DNA of 64,000 nt from Trigonopsis variabilis (GCA_003707065.3 PPXM03000001.1:186001-250000), one strand, 5' to 3'. Positions 1 to 11,881 are shown, numbered from the stretch's first letter. Translations and numbers: made by a program. The notes: a model not told the origin generated them from the letters alone.

Positions 1-20
1 AGAGCAACACCGGGAATCAA

Positions 21-629
21 TCAAGGAAATGCCTTTGCTACAATCTCATAGAAAGTCTTCCCTTGAATGGTGGCCTTTTCAATTTCAAGCTTAGTAGGGT
101 GTCGAGCGCCGGTGGGCCCAGCAAAGGTGCCAGCACCCCATGGACTTCCTCCGTGAACCTCATCGAGATTCGACTGAAGAGCAAAAGTCTTATAATAACC
201 TAGCGGAACAAAGATGATCCCGTGATGAACCAGGGTAGACAGGGAACTAATTGCTGTGGTCTCTTGACCACCGCCAAGAGTGCCCGTAGAGACAAATACC
301 CCAGCATATTTCCCTCCTAGAGCTCCACTCGCCCATAGACCACCAGTCCGATCCCAGAACGCTTTCCATTGAGCTGGAAAATTGCCATATCGAGTTGGGA
401 TCCCAAACAAGAATGCATCGTGGCTAGTCAACGTCTCAATGGTAGCTTCTGGGTATCCAGCCTTAGGGGGAGCATGCATCTTCTCTAAAACGGCCTCCGG
501 AAGAGTCTCAGGCACTGCATAAATCGTAGCCTCTCCCCCAGCAGACTCAATTCCAGCTTTCACGGATTCAGCCAGCTTAGCAACATGACCGTACAACGAA
601 TAAATAACGATAGCAACTCTCGGTGGCAT
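21..629 (-). CDS. Flavodoxin-like NAD(P)H:quinone oxidoreductase (Pst2/Obr1/WrbA family)
   Basis: Predicted 202-residue FMN protein of the WrbA/Pst2/Obr1 family, which reduces quinones by two electrons and in fungi sits partly at eisosomes. The flavin phosphate loop YSLYGH lies at about residues 9-14, the [16 protein letters not shown] segment in the middle and the GGGQETT loop near residue 115, all family hallmarks. The start is the ATG giving [11 protein letters not shown]; an in-frame extension upstream has no family match. The length equals fission-yeast Obr1. A diverged paralogue follows in tandem on the same strand. Family call is firm; which yeast paralogue it equals is not settled. 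Confidence 0.9.
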   Translation of the reverse strand: MPPRVAIVIYSLYGHVAKLAESVKAGIESAGGEATIYAVPETLPEAVLEKMHAPPKAGYPEATIETLTSHDAFLFGIPTRYGNFPAQWKAFWDRTGGLWASGALGGKYAGVFVSTGTLGGGQETTAISSLSTLVHHGIIFVPLGYYKTFALQSNLDEVHGGSPWGAGTFAGPTGARHPTKLEIEKATIQGKTFYEIVAKAFP

Positions 630-1088
630 CTTTCTGTATATTGAGTAGACATAGTCCGATTCTTTTATAGCGCAATTGATCACAAGTCAGGTGACGTCTT
701 ATACGCACAGCAGGTCAATTTTGTCTGGAGGGAAATCTACACATAGAAAGCCATTACTTAGGTATTTAGTGTCAAAGATCACTGTTCTCCCATTTCGTCT
801 TACTGATATTACACCATTTTTACCCCTTCATGAGGGTTTATTGAAATGATGGTATCAATATCATAGGGCTTCCTGCAAGCTTAATCTCATTACGTTATCT
901 TCCGAGAGAGCCATATCTACGCTTTTCGGTGAGCGTAAGTGGTTACATATCTATGGATAACTATACTGGAACGATAATAAATTCATCTCAATAGTATCTA
1001 TCGTAGCAATATTTCTTGTCCAGAGCCTTGAGGATCACCGCACTATTCGTTATCAAGTTTTTAAGGTTGATCCTGGTCGTGATCTCCG
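630..1088. other. Intergenic gap between the two flavodoxin paralogues
   Basis: Upstream sequence of the first flavodoxin gene and 3' flank of the second. I see no coding frame, RNA gene or repeat in it. Confidence 0.5.
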
Positions 1089-1880
1089 TTAAAATGATTT
1101 GGCTACCGTTTCATAGAACATACTTCCCTGTATTTGAGCAATCTCTAGCTCCAATTTAGAAGGTTGGCGTTCGCCTGACACGCCAGCCATAATACCAGAT
1201 CCCCAAGCAGAGCCTCCATATACCTGATCCATGTCTGCTGCAAGAGCGAAGGTTTTATAATAACCCAACGGAACAAATATCATTCCATGATGGACTAGAA
1301 TGGTAATCATAGATGCTATTGTTGTCTCTTGACCGCCACCTTGGAGAGACGTGGACACGAAAACAGAAGCATATTTACCGCTTAGGGCTCCTGATGCCCA
1401 AAGCTGCCCTGTCATATCCCAGAATGCTTTCCATTGTTCATTCACATTTCCAAACCTTGCAGGTACACCAAACAAAAAACCGTCATACTCCTCTAAGACC
1501 CCAAGCGTAGCATCTGGATATTTCCTCTTCTCTAAGGCTCCCATCTGCGCCAGAAAAGTCGGATTCAGAGTTTCGGGAACAGAGAAAATAGTTGCTGTCC
1601 CTCCCGCTCTTTCAACTCCTTCCTGGATACTCTCCGCCAATGTTGCTATGTGCCAGTGTAATGAATAAATTATTATGGCCATTTTTGGTTTTTTGTTTTC
1701 AACAGGCTTTACTGCAATTGCAATTGAATCTGATTTCTCCTCCAGCTTCGATTGGGTTGAGGATGAAGCTCCTGCATCAGCTTTAGAGATCGGAAAGTTC
1801 TCGCCATTTCCGACAGATTCCCGGCTCGAAGAGTCTGAAAAGCAGTTCAGTAAATTTCCTAGTGACTTAACTATTGACAT
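1089..1880 (-). CDS. Diverged flavodoxin-like paralogue with N-terminal extension (Ycp4/Rfs1-like)
   Basis: 263-residue paralogue of the neighbouring gene, same strand. The flavodoxin fold starts near residue 66 (MAIIIYS) after a low-complexity extension of about 65 residues rich in Ser, Glu and Lys. The phosphate-binding loop reads YSLHWH where the neighbour has YSLYGH, so the loop glycine is a tryptophan; the QWKAFWD and GGGQETT segments are kept. The N-terminus (LLNCFS) has one Cys that could carry a lipid, as known for Ycp4-type proteins, but that is inference. It may have lost FMN binding, as Rfs1 is thought to have. Tandem duplication followed by divergence is the simplest history. Confidence 0.85.
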   Translation of the reverse strand: MSIVKSLGNLLNCFSDSSSRESVGNGENFPISKADAGASSSTQSKLEEKSDSIAIAVKPVENKKPKMAIIIYSLHWHIATLAESIQEGVERAGGTATIFSVPETLNPTFLAQMGALEKRKYPDATLGVLEEYDGFLFGVPARFGNVNEQWKAFWDMTGQLWASGALSGKYASVFVSTSLQGGGQETTIASMITILVHHGMIFVPLGYYKTFALAADMDQVYGGSAWGSGIMAGVSGERQPSKLELEIAQIQGSMFYETVAKSF

Positions 1881-3363
1881 GATTATCTTTTTTCTCCATT
1901 AGTGCATCTTTATAATTCGCACACATCTCTGCTTGTCTAATTATTGATAATATGTGCCATAAATTACCACCACTTACTCCAAGACTTGGACATGCTCTTT
2001 CGCCTTTCTTGCATGACTAGCAATCCAATTAAACTCAGAATCTTGCTAAATCATCGAGTGGTCAGCTCTACTCCCGAGATATAATAAGCGCTTTCACGAA
2101 AGAACGGACCTTTCTTTCAGCTTGAGGCTAATTAGAAAATACAGTCGCTACTCTCTCACCCAACTACTTCGCCTCTTTGGGAAAATAAGTAGCGCCGCAT
2201 ATTACTAAAACTTACGTAGTCATGTTACATATAGAACTGCAAGTATTCCTCCTAATCAGGTTGCTCTCTATAGACGCTATGGTATGTTGTCCGAAGGGAG
2301 TATCAGTTTTACTTGATGAACGTGTTATCTAAAAATACTAGTCTGTATTTTTGGTGAATGAGCATTGTTCTCTGTACGGCAATTCTAGTGAAGGCCCGTC
2401 ATTAGACCAGAGAACGATCAGTAACAGCACATATGGTTTCATTGTATCCTTTGGAAGGTCGATATTTTGCAAAGACAATATCAAGACGTGAGGAGAGTGG
2501 TTTCTATGTGAGTTGAAATCTATATAAATGGCGAGAGCATGACCCACAGAAACGTTTCATGGCCTCAACCAGACTGGAATGCTGATGCTGTGATAATCTC
2601 GGACTAATAATATCACATCTGAGTCACTTGTAGTTCATGAACACCTTTCCAGTGATGAGACAGAAGAATCTTCAAGCTAGTTTGAAATCGCAGTTCTCCT
2701 CTGTCAATTCATTTAGATTTGAAAATCAGTAAGTTATGATGCGTAGTAATGATTCTTAAATAGACGAGAACGTATGGGGCTCAACGCACACAGAAGAGAT
2801 ATTCGTCTCTATACTTTAGAAGGGGAATTTACACACATATGGCTTCAGATTTTCTTGAAGGAGCCTCAGTAGAGAGATATGCCGCTGTGACCGCAACATC
2901 ACTGCTTCACATAACCAAATACACTCGAATCTTCCGCTGTTGAGGTAAACCGCATAATTCTTTACGATAGAGGACTATAATCATCAATTATAAATACAGG
3001 TGTGAAGGATAATATCAAGAAGGGAATACGTGTTGCTCAACACTAGCAACACCCAACGAGAAAACTAACTATTAACTTCTATTATTATGCTTGAAGATTC
3101 CTTTTTTTCTCGCAAATATGCTCTTTAATTTACGAGTCACTCTAGTATGGAATTTTATTGCGACGATTTGCATGAAGGCTCCTTGTATTTCAATAGCTGA
3201 AACCAATTGAATATTAGAGTCGGAAATAGCAGCTTTCCTAGTGTCAGCCTGTTATTATTGAGAAAACCAATATCACTGCAAACTGCCAGTAACACGTCCG
3301 CCTCCCCGTTGCTGCACTCTCCAGAACAACGTCTTAGCTTGCCACAGTTCTCACACGACAATC
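1881..3363. other. Intergenic region, nothing recognised
   Basis: About 1.5 kb holding the upstream sequence of the flavodoxin paralogue and of PRE4. Only short chance frames occur, the longest about 69 codons at 2338-2547 on the minus strand with no family resemblance. No tRNA, terminal repeats or clear tandem repeats. Confidence 0.5.
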
Positions 3364-4206
3364 ATGCAACATCTGCCCGCTACCTGGGGAAAACCTCGTG
3401 ATGATATATATGGCGAATATAATGCCAGCATAGCAAAGGCACCCTCAAGTCTGCACCCTACTACTGCTACTCAGCAGCCTATAGTGACGGGAACATCCGT
3501 CATCGGCTTAAAGTTCAAAGAAGGCGTCATTTTAGCCGCTGATCGGTTAGCATCTTATGGGTCACTGGCTCGATTTGATATGAAGCGTCTCATTCAAGTA
3601 GGTGATTACACTGTCATTGGCTTCTCAGGAGATATTTCCGATCAGCAATACCTAGAACAGATCTTGGACGATCTTGTCATCTCAGAAAGAATTGAAAATG
3701 ATGGTGTGCAGCTCCGACCATCAAACGTATTTGAATATCTATCCCGAGTCTTGTATGGCCGACGGAGTAAAATGGATCCTCTCTGGAACTCTGTGCTGGT
3801 AGCTGGCTTGGATTACAATGATAGACCCTTCTTGGCTTACGTCAACCTTCTAGGTGTCGCATATTCTGCTCCAGCACTGGCAACAGGATATGGAACCTAT
3901 CTAGCTGTTCCTCTACTCCGACAGGCTGTTGCCAGAAGGGACATCGGACCTCCTCCGGATGAACATGTGTCGAACCCTAGTGGACAGTTTGACACGATGG
4001 ATGTTTCTATCTCTCAACAGGATGCGAGGAATGCTATTGATGAGTGTATGAAAGTGTTATATTATCGGGATGCGCGCTCAACTGATCGATATATGGTCGC
4101 TACGATTTCCAAGTCTGGCGGAATCGTCATTGAAGAATCAGTCGAAGCCAGCGATCAAAGCTGGAAGTTTGCTGCTGGTATTGTCGGCTATGGTTACCAA
4201 CCTTAG
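3364..4206 (+). CDS. PRE4: 20S proteasome subunit beta-7 (Pre4)
   Basis: 280-residue single-exon gene for the beta-7 subunit of the 20S core proteasome. An N-terminal propeptide of about 41 residues ends at the TGTSVIG motif; the mature chain carries ILAADRLASYGSLARF, SGDISDQQYLEQ, RRSKMDPLWN and LYYRDARS, which are Pre4 signatures. Beta-7 is processed in the family but is not one of the catalytic threonine subunits. Convergent with the synaptojanin gene, 87 bp apart. I found no proteasome-associated control element upstream. Confidence 0.95.
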   Translation: MQHLPATWGKPRDDIYGEYNASIAKAPSSLHPTTATQQPIVTGTSVIGLKFKEGVILAADRLASYGSLARFDMKRLIQVGDYTVIGFSGDISDQQYLEQILDDLVISERIENDGVQLRPSNVFEYLSRVLYGRRSKMDPLWNSVLVAGLDYNDRPFLAYVNLLGVAYSAPALATGYGTYLAVPLLRQAVARRDIGPPPDEHVSNPSGQFDTMDVSISQQDARNAIDECMKVLYYRDARSTDRYMVATISKSGGIVIEESVEASDQSWKFAAGIVGYGYQP

Positions 4207-4293
4207 AGTACACAAATTAGTCCAAAAGACGTGCTAAATTACAATTAATGATAAGCAATTCTCTCACGTAATGTCCCATTTGTTCATTCACGT

Positions 4294-7200
4294 TTACTCG
4301 GTGTGCTTCGGCTCCAAAGGCTTCCATTTCACATCCTCCTCCTTTTCATCCAATATGCTATCACTTATACAGACAGGTGCATTATCTAGTAGACTACCGC
4401 TCTCCGAGCCGCGATTTGCAGATCGTATGCTGGCGGTTCTTGTTGGTTGCTCATCTAGCAAGCTAGCCGTCGTACTCGACATTCGGTTCCCGCTCGTTGT
4501 TGGCTTAGCCGTATTTCCAGTTTCTACCGTGCTCAGAGACGGTTGACTACCATAGATCGACTGTGGACGGGATGGAACAGCTTGCTTGGCAGTGAATGGC
4601 GGGGGAGTGGGATTCAGACTCGTCCAACTCTCGAGCTGTTTTTGGCGCACCGGAAGTCTAGGAGGAGCAGATTGAATAGACAAAGTCCGCGACAAAGGAT
4701 TGGACTCAACGCTAGCCGCACTCTGAGGACGGAGAGTGGGCGAAGGAGAACTTGCCGCAGATGGGCGAAGTTGAACTGGCTTTAAGGGGATGGAAGGCCG
4801 AGAAGCATTGTTCGTTGAAGGCCTAGCAGGTATAAGAGGCGGTGGAAGTCTTCGCTTCGGATCCTGAGGACCTGAGGCTGAAACGTGAGAGAAGCCGTTA
4901 GAACTCTGAGACAAAGAGTCAAGAGTCTGAAGGCTTGCTGGCCGCGACGGAAGTTTAGGTGGACGGGTTCCAAGCAGATCAGCATCTTGAGAGTCCTTGA
5001 TTGGAGCATCAATTATGAAATCAGGCTCTTTACTTTCATCAAATGGATTGGCAGGAGCGTCAGGATTAATGATCGTGTTTGGCTTAATATTCAGGCTGAC
5101 TTTGGCAGATTGCCCTCCATCGATCCACCATCTGTGACGCTCAGAACTGGGGGGAGGAAGACCGTTAGTGAGAGTGAGTTCATTCAAATTCTCTAACGAG
5201 ATCAGATCATTTTCACCCCCAACTTCTTGCCGGCGCTTCTGATAAAGTCGTCTAGATAGACGGTCCTTTTCTTCTTCGTTGATGATAGATACGGTAATTT
5301 TGAACAAGGAATATACAGGACGATGATCAGAGAACTTGAAATCAGCTCGACCGTAACAAAGCTGTTTCACGATATTCCCTCGAAAAAGAATCCGATCACA
5401 CCACGCAGGCACTCGAGCTTTGTCTGACGTGTCATATGTATCACTACCAATATCGTACTTATAGGTAGGGGGAAATGATATAGTACCTTCGTTGTAATAA
5501 GGAAAAGTGTTTCCTGCCAACATTTGCACATTCAACTGATCATGGTCATATAGTGTCGACCACTCTTTTTTATTGATCAAGTCTCTGACTTGTTCGTTCG
5601 ACAGGGAAATTCGATAATTAAAATCTCCTAGCCAGATAATTGCATCGTGCTCGCTGATTCCCCTACCTCTTGAGAACCTAACACCACTGGAAATAACTTT
5701 ATAGTCTCGATTCCGGTCTTCGTAATTCTGATGTCCTGCGGCTAAATGAGCAGTAATGAAGCATAGTCTTGTTGACGCACATGTACAGGAAAATCCCACG
5801 CCTCCTTTGTTCCCAGCCATTCCTCCGAGGCCAGTCTTCTTAGAGGACCCCTCGATATTCCTCATATATTGCACTTTATCACTCCGAACAAACATCATCA
5901 GTACCGTTCCAACTAACTGTCCTGCCCGGAGAAGGACGTAGGACCCATGCTTGTTGAGGCAATCTAACACCTGTCCCTCCCAGAACGTCCTTTTTGCGCT
6001 GTCAACACTGAGGATATGTTGCGCCGTCAACTCAACAATCTCTTGAAACCCTACGATGAAAAGATCTGGCTGCTCAGCGCGATCTGGAGGAAATAACCAC
6101 GACGACAAGTCTGTATTAGGCATAGCACCATTCAAATTGAAAGTGCCAACAAACACAGTCATGTCCATTGTAGAACTAAATGAAGCAAAGCGTCGTTTTA
6201 ATTCCGCATCAACCCAATCATTGATAGGGTCATGCAAAAACACCTTTTGCTGACCGTGATACTGTCCGAGCAGCATCTCGAGCGTCGTCTGACGACCTTT
6301 ATCTACAAAGTTATTGATATAGAGTCGTGAAACTGATTTAGTGGCATCCGATAACGCTCCAGCCAATGATGATTTCCCGCTTCTAGTAAACGATGATTTG
6401 AGGGCTCCTGTTCCAGCATAGATACGGCTAAGTTGGTCTCCATTATCTGCCCACAGAATCGAATGCTTTAAAAAGGCATCAGCCGCATTTCCAAGATCTC
6501 TATCCGAAACGAAGAGATCAGCCACAAATCGCGAAATAATCTGCTGGACTAAATTAGTTCTATCTAAGCAGTCCAAGCAATTTGTCCGGAAGACTCCAGT
6601 CTGTTTTAATCCCACAACTTTATTCTGCTCATCATAAAGAAAATACGAAAATTCGTTCAAATCTTCTTCCAAAAATCGAATGATACGGTTAATGGCAATA
6701 TAGCCCCCTCCACGAGCAGCATGATCATGGAAATCAAACCAAGTATAATGAACTTGATTCCTTAATTCAGCGGACTTGTCCAGATGTTTTTCGAATCGTC
6801 GCGTGAGGTCCATTTCACCAGGTTTAGTAGATAAAAGGTTAACACAATGAACGATTCCATATTTGCGGATAAGCGGATCAAAATGGCGGACAAATGCAGG
6901 TTGTGAGGCTTCGAAGGATCGTGTGACATGAATTTTAGTACTTAAGAGGTTAACATCCTGTTCCCAGAATATTGGAACCGAACCTCTAAGCTGGACATAA
7001 GCAAAAGTATATTCGGAAACATGGATGATTGTTTCGGTCTCGACAAAGTTCGCGACGTTACCTTCATCGTCGACGCCTCTGGCGTTAAATCTTGTTCCAG
7101 CTCGCTTGCACGATTGTTTCGAAATCACTGTCATTCGGCATTTATAATTACCCAGTATGCAATTTGCAGTCAGGGCAAAACCTCTAATGACTGCAGTGAA

Positions 7201-7888
7201 GAACTGAGAATCTTGCAAGGAATCGCGCTCTGGCTTGCGTAGATGGTTTTGAAATTTGATCAATTCGCTCATCATGTAGGCATTCCACATAAAAGCTTCC
7301 TCAAATGATTCATAAGAAGTTGGATTTTCAAATGATCTAGAAAATGTTAGAGCAGTCTCTAGGACAGCCTTACCTTTCCTGCATTCGACTTGTGAGATCA
7401 AAATCGGTAGAATAATAAAAACTTCCATCCCCAAGTAGTTTCTTCAGATTTGTGCAAGGGTGGTATTGAATCCTATCGTCACTTAACACTGTCGGATCGA
7501 TCCCGCTGGGGACCGATTGAAGATTGCCATCATAGTCGTAAATAATAAAGTCCCAATCAGGACTATTTAAGCAAAAGAAATCAACACCTATAATCCGATT
7601 CACCGTTTCTTGAGGTCTAGGGCTAGCAACTAAAGATCGTGCGGTAATCATACACAAGAAGACATCTTGATTCACGTTAATTAGACCCAAGCACCCATAG
7701 CAGTCATGTGGAAAGAGTAAACGATAATACTTAAAATCAATTGCAGAGGTTTTTGTGAACTCGATAATACACCGTTGTCCACCTTCGTTCAAACCTGGGT
7801 TGGGGGACGAATACCGGAGGACCAGGACATTCTCCTGGCTCACGATTGCTAAAGAGCGAGGGGTTCGCCGCACATAAATTTTCATCAT
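4294..7888 (-). CDS. Synaptojanin-like phosphoinositide phosphatase (Inp52/Inp53/Syj1 type)
   Basis: Two exons, 7374-7888 and 4294-7336, joined across a 37-nt intron (GTAAGG, branch CTCTAAC, TTCTAG), giving about 1185 residues. The N-terminal Sac1 domain keeps the catalytic CX5R loop (NCLDCLDRTN), so polyphosphoinositide phosphatase activity is expected, unlike the dead Sac1 of Inp51. The central 5-phosphatase domain shows GFQEIVEL, LGDFNYRI, PAWCDRILF and SDHRP. The C-terminal 300 residues are rich in Pro/Ser and may bind SH3 or EH proteins. It acts on PI(4,5)P2 in endocytosis. A predicted Irs4-type regulator lies at 52.2 kb in this window. Confidence 0.93.
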
Positions 7889-8469
7889 CTTGCGTTTAAA
7901 GGAGATTTATAACAAGGAAACGGGAGGAGAATAAAGGAGAATGAAGGCGGCACAGACGATCCAGCGATATGCCAAATTCAAATATTTAGACAATGGTTCC
8001 CTTAGAATGAAATGAATCTAAGTTTTATTGTAGATGCCTGGTGGGTCTAATAGAGGAGATATTATAGCGGGCTCGATGTGACGGACTCGGAAAACTTACA
8101 GTAAGCAGGGAGAAGGATGCAGACAATCTTAACAATAATTTCCAATTGGTAACCAAATAATAAATATATCAAGACCGATCAATATATAAGAGAGAGTGAG
8201 GCAAAATCGATTCGTCGACGTGTATTCGAATGAGCTCAAGATTGGGATATAGTAGAATCTGTAACAAAAGATGGAAACTATCGCATGTACTACGAATTCG
8301 GCCCTACCTACCAACACTTAGCAACAAAGATCCAAGAGATGTAACAGGAAGGGGCGGATCTAGTCAAATCAAGGGGATATTGAATGTTTTTCTTGTGTCG
8401 CGTCTGAAATTCAAGCGTATCCTACCAAGAAAACAATGTAGGACTTGAGATTCTGTCAAATAGTGAAAG
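7889..8469. other. Upstream region of the synaptojanin gene; possible 5' exons of the next gene
   Basis: No exon could be placed with confidence. A 72-codon plus-strand frame (8230-8448) and a GTAAGC donor at 8101 might belong to the coding-looking exon at 8470-8751, but phases do not join cleanly. Confidence 0.35.
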
Positions 8470-8751
8470 GATTGTGATGCATCATACAAAGCGATTAAAA
8501 CTTGGGCGTTAAATAAATATCCCACGATCCAATGGGTTCTTAGACACTGCCGTGATTATGCTTTTCGAGCATCCGTAAGGCAGTTTCTGGTCAGCGGAGT
8601 CGATGTGGTCAATAGAGATACTAGAAAAGACCTCGAAGATATGAGTCGACATGATATGGCGTTGGTGATAGACATGTTAATGATATTTCTTCAGGATGAG
8701 TTTGAGCTTCCAAACGACGATGTAAATATCAAAAAGAAAAAGTGGCATTGA
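8470..8751 (+). CDS. Unrecognised coding-looking terminal exon
   Basis: An open frame of 93 codons follows an AG at 8469 and ends at a TGA at 8749-8751. It has no early ATG, so 5' exons would be needed. Its composition is protein-like: a helical stretch with FRASVRQFLVSGVDVVNR and an acidic then basic end, FLQDEFELPNDD to KKKKWH. I do not recognise the family. It is convergent with LSM6, whose stop is 45 bp away. Chance opening of this length is possible, so it is a candidate only. Confidence 0.35.
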   Translation, partial: DCDASYKAIKTWALNKYPTIQWVLRHCRDYAFRASVRQFLVSGVDVVNRDTRKDLEDMSRHDMALVIDMLMIFLQDEFELPNDDVNIKKKKWH

Positions 8752-8796
8752 TTCTATGAAAAAAAGTAAAGTCTGAGGTACGCAAAATAAGACGAG

Positions 8797-9107
8797 TCAC
8801 TTTTGCTCGCTAATATACAAGACTAGATTTAGCACTTTTGATGCTTTGACTATTCCTTACCATTATTTCCACGGATAAAAACATCACCATATTTATTAAT
8901 GCAAGAGCCATCCACGAATTCTTTTGCCTGTTCAAGAGCGATGTTCATATAACCATCGACTGATTGTAGTTCGCCTTGGCTTAGCTGGGGTCTTATCAGA
9001 GAAAGCTAACCATGATATTCTATGCCCGAATCTAATTTAACTATAACGTTACTTCCAGTGATTCCAGCAAGGAAAGCTGATGGATCGGGCTTCTGTCCGT
9101 TTTCCAT
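8797..9107 (-). CDS. LSM6: U6 snRNA-associated Sm-like protein LSm6
   Basis: Three exons, 9011-9107, 8861-8974 and 8797-8822, joined across introns of 36 nt (8975-9010) and 38 nt (8823-8860). The 78-residue product has the Sm1 motif (VIVKLDSGIEYHG, LQSVDGYMNIAL) and the Sm2 motif (KYGDVFIRGNNVLYIS), diagnostic for LSm6. It is part of the LSm1-7 mRNA-decay ring and the LSm2-8 U6 snRNP ring. Reading frame and family motifs are continuous across both junctions. The last exon is only 26 nt. Divergent from SEC53. Confidence 0.95.
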
Positions 9108-9950
9108 AGTGTTGTTGGTAAACGCTACATGATGCTAGTATCAGTAGAGCTGGGTGAGCGACTGTTCCTCCTTCTAAAACGAAGAAAGACATTGAAGACT
9201 GGACTCAATAAATACCAGCATACCATATCTGAAATGAATAAGAAGGTATCGAACCCAATTGGAGATTATATTGTAGCGCCTCTTCTCCGTATAATCGAGT
9301 GCATCACATAGTGAGACAGCAGAGCAAACTCTACAGAACGTTAATCAGATATCACATAAATTGAGGGCTGAGGGGAGTTCCTTGAGTCTGACCGTGTGAT
9401 TTTAACGGTTTCGTAGAACTTGGCGCACGATATAGAGAGCAGATGACATTATATATCAAATGGCTGGTCATTGTGCATGTTTCAAGGTCTTTCGCAGTTA
9501 TTACTTGCTAACTGGAGCGGCAAAAATATGTTCTTGTTCTTTGTTATACGTCTGGCAAGCGTTTGTAGTGAAATCAATCCTTGAGAATCATTCTATCAAG
9601 TAAACTCCCTTATTTAAAAATCAGCCTAGTTTGGCATTTAAAACTAAATTCTTCTAGCGACCGAAGAGCAGAGTCCGGAGATTCGAGCATTCACGTTAAC
9701 CTCACGTAGACGCGTGGCAGATGGGAGAAAATTCACAAGGAGCTTAAAGAGGTGTGCCTTCTCCATTTTCTATCTAGTTTGATTGCGTTTTAAAAAATTT
9801 GAAAAACGTGATGTACGGAATCTCTATGGGCTTTAAACGCTGTGCCAGGAGGCGCCGCAAATTACACGCCCACCTTGCCGAATAGGAGAGGTGTAGCACA
9901 GGGTTTCATCAACCCTGGCGTACCAATCTTCCCTTCCTACTTGCATAACG
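9108..9950. other. Divergent promoter region LSM6-SEC53
   Basis: Holds one ACGCGT (9710-9715). A 60-codon plus-strand frame at 9129-9311 starts 22 bp from the LSM6 start; it looks mildly protein-like but has no family match. Nothing else seen. Confidence 0.4.
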
Positions 9951-10715
9951 ATGGTCATTCCTCCTATCAGCGAAAGACCGCTTAAAGATACATTAGTTTT
10001 ATTTGATGTCGACGGAACTTTGTCTTTAGCGCGACAAAGCGCAACTCCTGAGATGGTTAAACTTCTCGAGGAGCTTCGACACAAGGTGGTAATTGGATAT
10101 GTTGGAGGCAGCGATATGAAGAAGCAGAAAGAGCAATTAGGCGATGGTCTTTTGGACATGTTTGACTATTGTTTTCCGGAGAATGGCTTATCTGCATACA
10201 AAAGTGGAGTCTTGATCGCTGAGACTAGCTTCATTGAGTGGATCGGCGAAGATAAATATAAAAGACTAGCCAAGTTCTGCCTCCGATACATTGCTGATCT
10301 TGATCCTCCTGTCATGAGAGGGACTTTTATCGAGTTTCGAAAAGGTATGATCAACGTGTCACCCGTTGGACGAAATGCCTCAATCCAAGAACGCATTGAC
10401 TACGAGAAGTTTGATTTAGAGCATAAAATCCGCGAAAAGTTTATTGAAGCTCTTAAAAAGGAATTTCCCGACTACGGCTTGACATTTTCAATTGGGGGAG
10501 AGATATCGTTTGACGTCTTTCCCAAGGGCTGGGATAAGACTTACTGTCTGCGACACGTCGAAAATGAAGGATACAAAAACATCCATTTCTTTGGGGATAA
10601 AACGTACGAGGGCGGCAACGATTACGAGATCTATAATGACCCTCGAACCATTGGCCACTCGGTGAATGGTCCCGATGATACATCGAGAATAGTGAAGGAG
10701 TTATTTGATCTATAG
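9951..10715 (+). CDS. SEC53: Phosphomannomutase (Sec53/PMM)
   Basis: 254 residues, the usual length. This HAD-superfamily enzyme interconverts mannose-6-phosphate and mannose-1-phosphate in the cytosol, feeding GDP-mannose for glycosylation and GPI anchors. The nucleophile motif FDVDGTLS is at about residues 23-30, [11 protein letters not shown] near 50, [10 protein letters not shown] near 76, and the C-terminal HAD motif [16 protein letters not shown] near 214. Single exon. Confidence 0.97.
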   Translation: MVIPPISERPLKDTLVLFDVDGTLSLARQSATPEMVKLLEELRHKVVIGYVGGSDMKKQKEQLGDGLLDMFDYCFPENGLSAYKSGVLIAETSFIEWIGEDKYKRLAKFCLRYIADLDPPVMRGTFIEFRKGMINVSPVGRNASIQERIDYEKFDLEHKIREKFIEALKKEFPDYGLTFSIGGEISFDVFPKGWDKTYCLRHVENEGYKNIHFFGDKTYEGGNDYEIYNDPRTIGHSVNGPDDTSRIVKELFDL

Positions 10716-11108
10716 ACGAGATTCATTATCAATATCGGTTATAACTACGATCTAGAACAAACTTAGAAGCCGTTTCAGTGCCGAATGCGTAGAGTGGGCT
10801 ATATATGTAGGCTTCCTTGTAGAAACCGGGATCTTATATTCAATATGAGTGCTCTATCAAGTTTAGCATCGTCTCTCTTTTTTTTTTTTGTAATCTTTAT
10901 CGTGGCTTATGACTGAGACTGAAGGGTCTTATCTTCTCAGAGCTACCCAATAGTACAATTTGATTTTTAATTTCGTTAATATCATAAGTCATATCCAAAA
11001 CCACTTTCCGCGGTAAGCGATTCATGAACTGAAGAACTCAGTTCTTGCTTCGAGGGCCGTAATTGAATGGAGCACCGTTCACGATGTACAAGCTAACAAG
11101 GATTCTTA
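10716..11108. other. Convergent 3' intergenic region SEC53-FMP32
   Basis: Contains a T tract near 10880 and no coding frame or structure I can name. Confidence 0.5.
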
Positions 11109-11732
11109 CTAACTGATCATGCGTAGATACGCCATTACAAGAGCAAAAGAACCTGTGCAGACGCCTATGAGCCATTGGAGGACTTGAAATTTAGCATTTT
11201 CGATCTGACTTTTCATGTTTGCAACTTCAGTGTCAATTCGGGTATCAGTCTCTTTAATTTTAAGTTCATGAACACTGGATTCTTCTCGAACTCTCCCTTT
11301 CTCTAAGTTTAAGTCCAAGCGCACTGAAGCTTGAGTCTTTCCTATATCTTCCTTCAATCGTTGTTTGAGCTTCTCTATTTCAGTCGCTAACCGCTCATGC
11401 TCATTCTTCACTGTCGTCGAGTCGGCCTTATCAGCACTTTGTAGCTCTCCTTTCAATTTAGCAAAATCTACCTTTTGTTGGTAGGTTATTCTAGATTGCT
11501 CCTCCTTAGTCGCCAAAGTCTCCTTGAGAGAATCAAGAGACTCGTCCATTACTTTTCTTAGAGCTCCTAAGATGGCTTCTGATTGCTCGGGCGTAAATCC
11601 ACTTTCTTTCAATTTCTGGACAAACCGCAATGAATCGAAATTATATTTAGCATATCTAAGACCAGCAAGCGAAAAACCTCTGTGAGAGACTGTGGCCAGT
11701 CTGCTACCGGTTCTGAGACCTGTACGCTTCAT
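11109..11732 (-). CDS. FMP32: Mitochondrial inner-membrane coiled-coil protein Fmp32 (DUF1640/CCDC90/MCUR1 family)
   Basis: 207 residues from the first true ATG (the frame extends upstream only through a TTG). An Arg-rich N-terminus looks like a mitochondrial presequence, followed by the family start YNFDSLRFVQKLKESGFTPEQ, a long coiled coil (about residues 55-180) and one C-terminal membrane helix. The family helps cytochrome c oxidase assembly or calcium-uniporter regulation in other organisms. It shares a 149-bp divergent promoter with SDH6, another respiratory assembly gene. Confidence 0.92.
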   Translation of the reverse strand: MKRTGLRTGSRLATVSHRGFSLAGLRYAKYNFDSLRFVQKLKESGFTPEQSEAILGALRKVMDESLDSLKETLATKEEQSRITYQQKVDFAKLKGELQSADKADSTTVKNEHERLATEIEKLKQRLKEDIGKTQASVRLDLNLEKGRVREESSVHELKIKETDTRIDTEVANMKSQIENAKFQVLQWLIGVCTGSFALVMAYLRMIS

Positions 11733-11881
11733 TGTAGATGAGCGAACGATCGGATGATAGACCTGCAAAGCGAGCGATACATCCTTGAGCTTGTCATTTC
11801 AATCTGCGTACAGACTAGCCAGAATCCTCGCTACATCAAAGCCAGCAACGAAATTACATCGACACCAACAACGAAGAGAAC

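Noticed and set aside
2338-2547. 69-codon minus-strand frame
   Set aside because: Isolated, no splice partners, no family resemblance.
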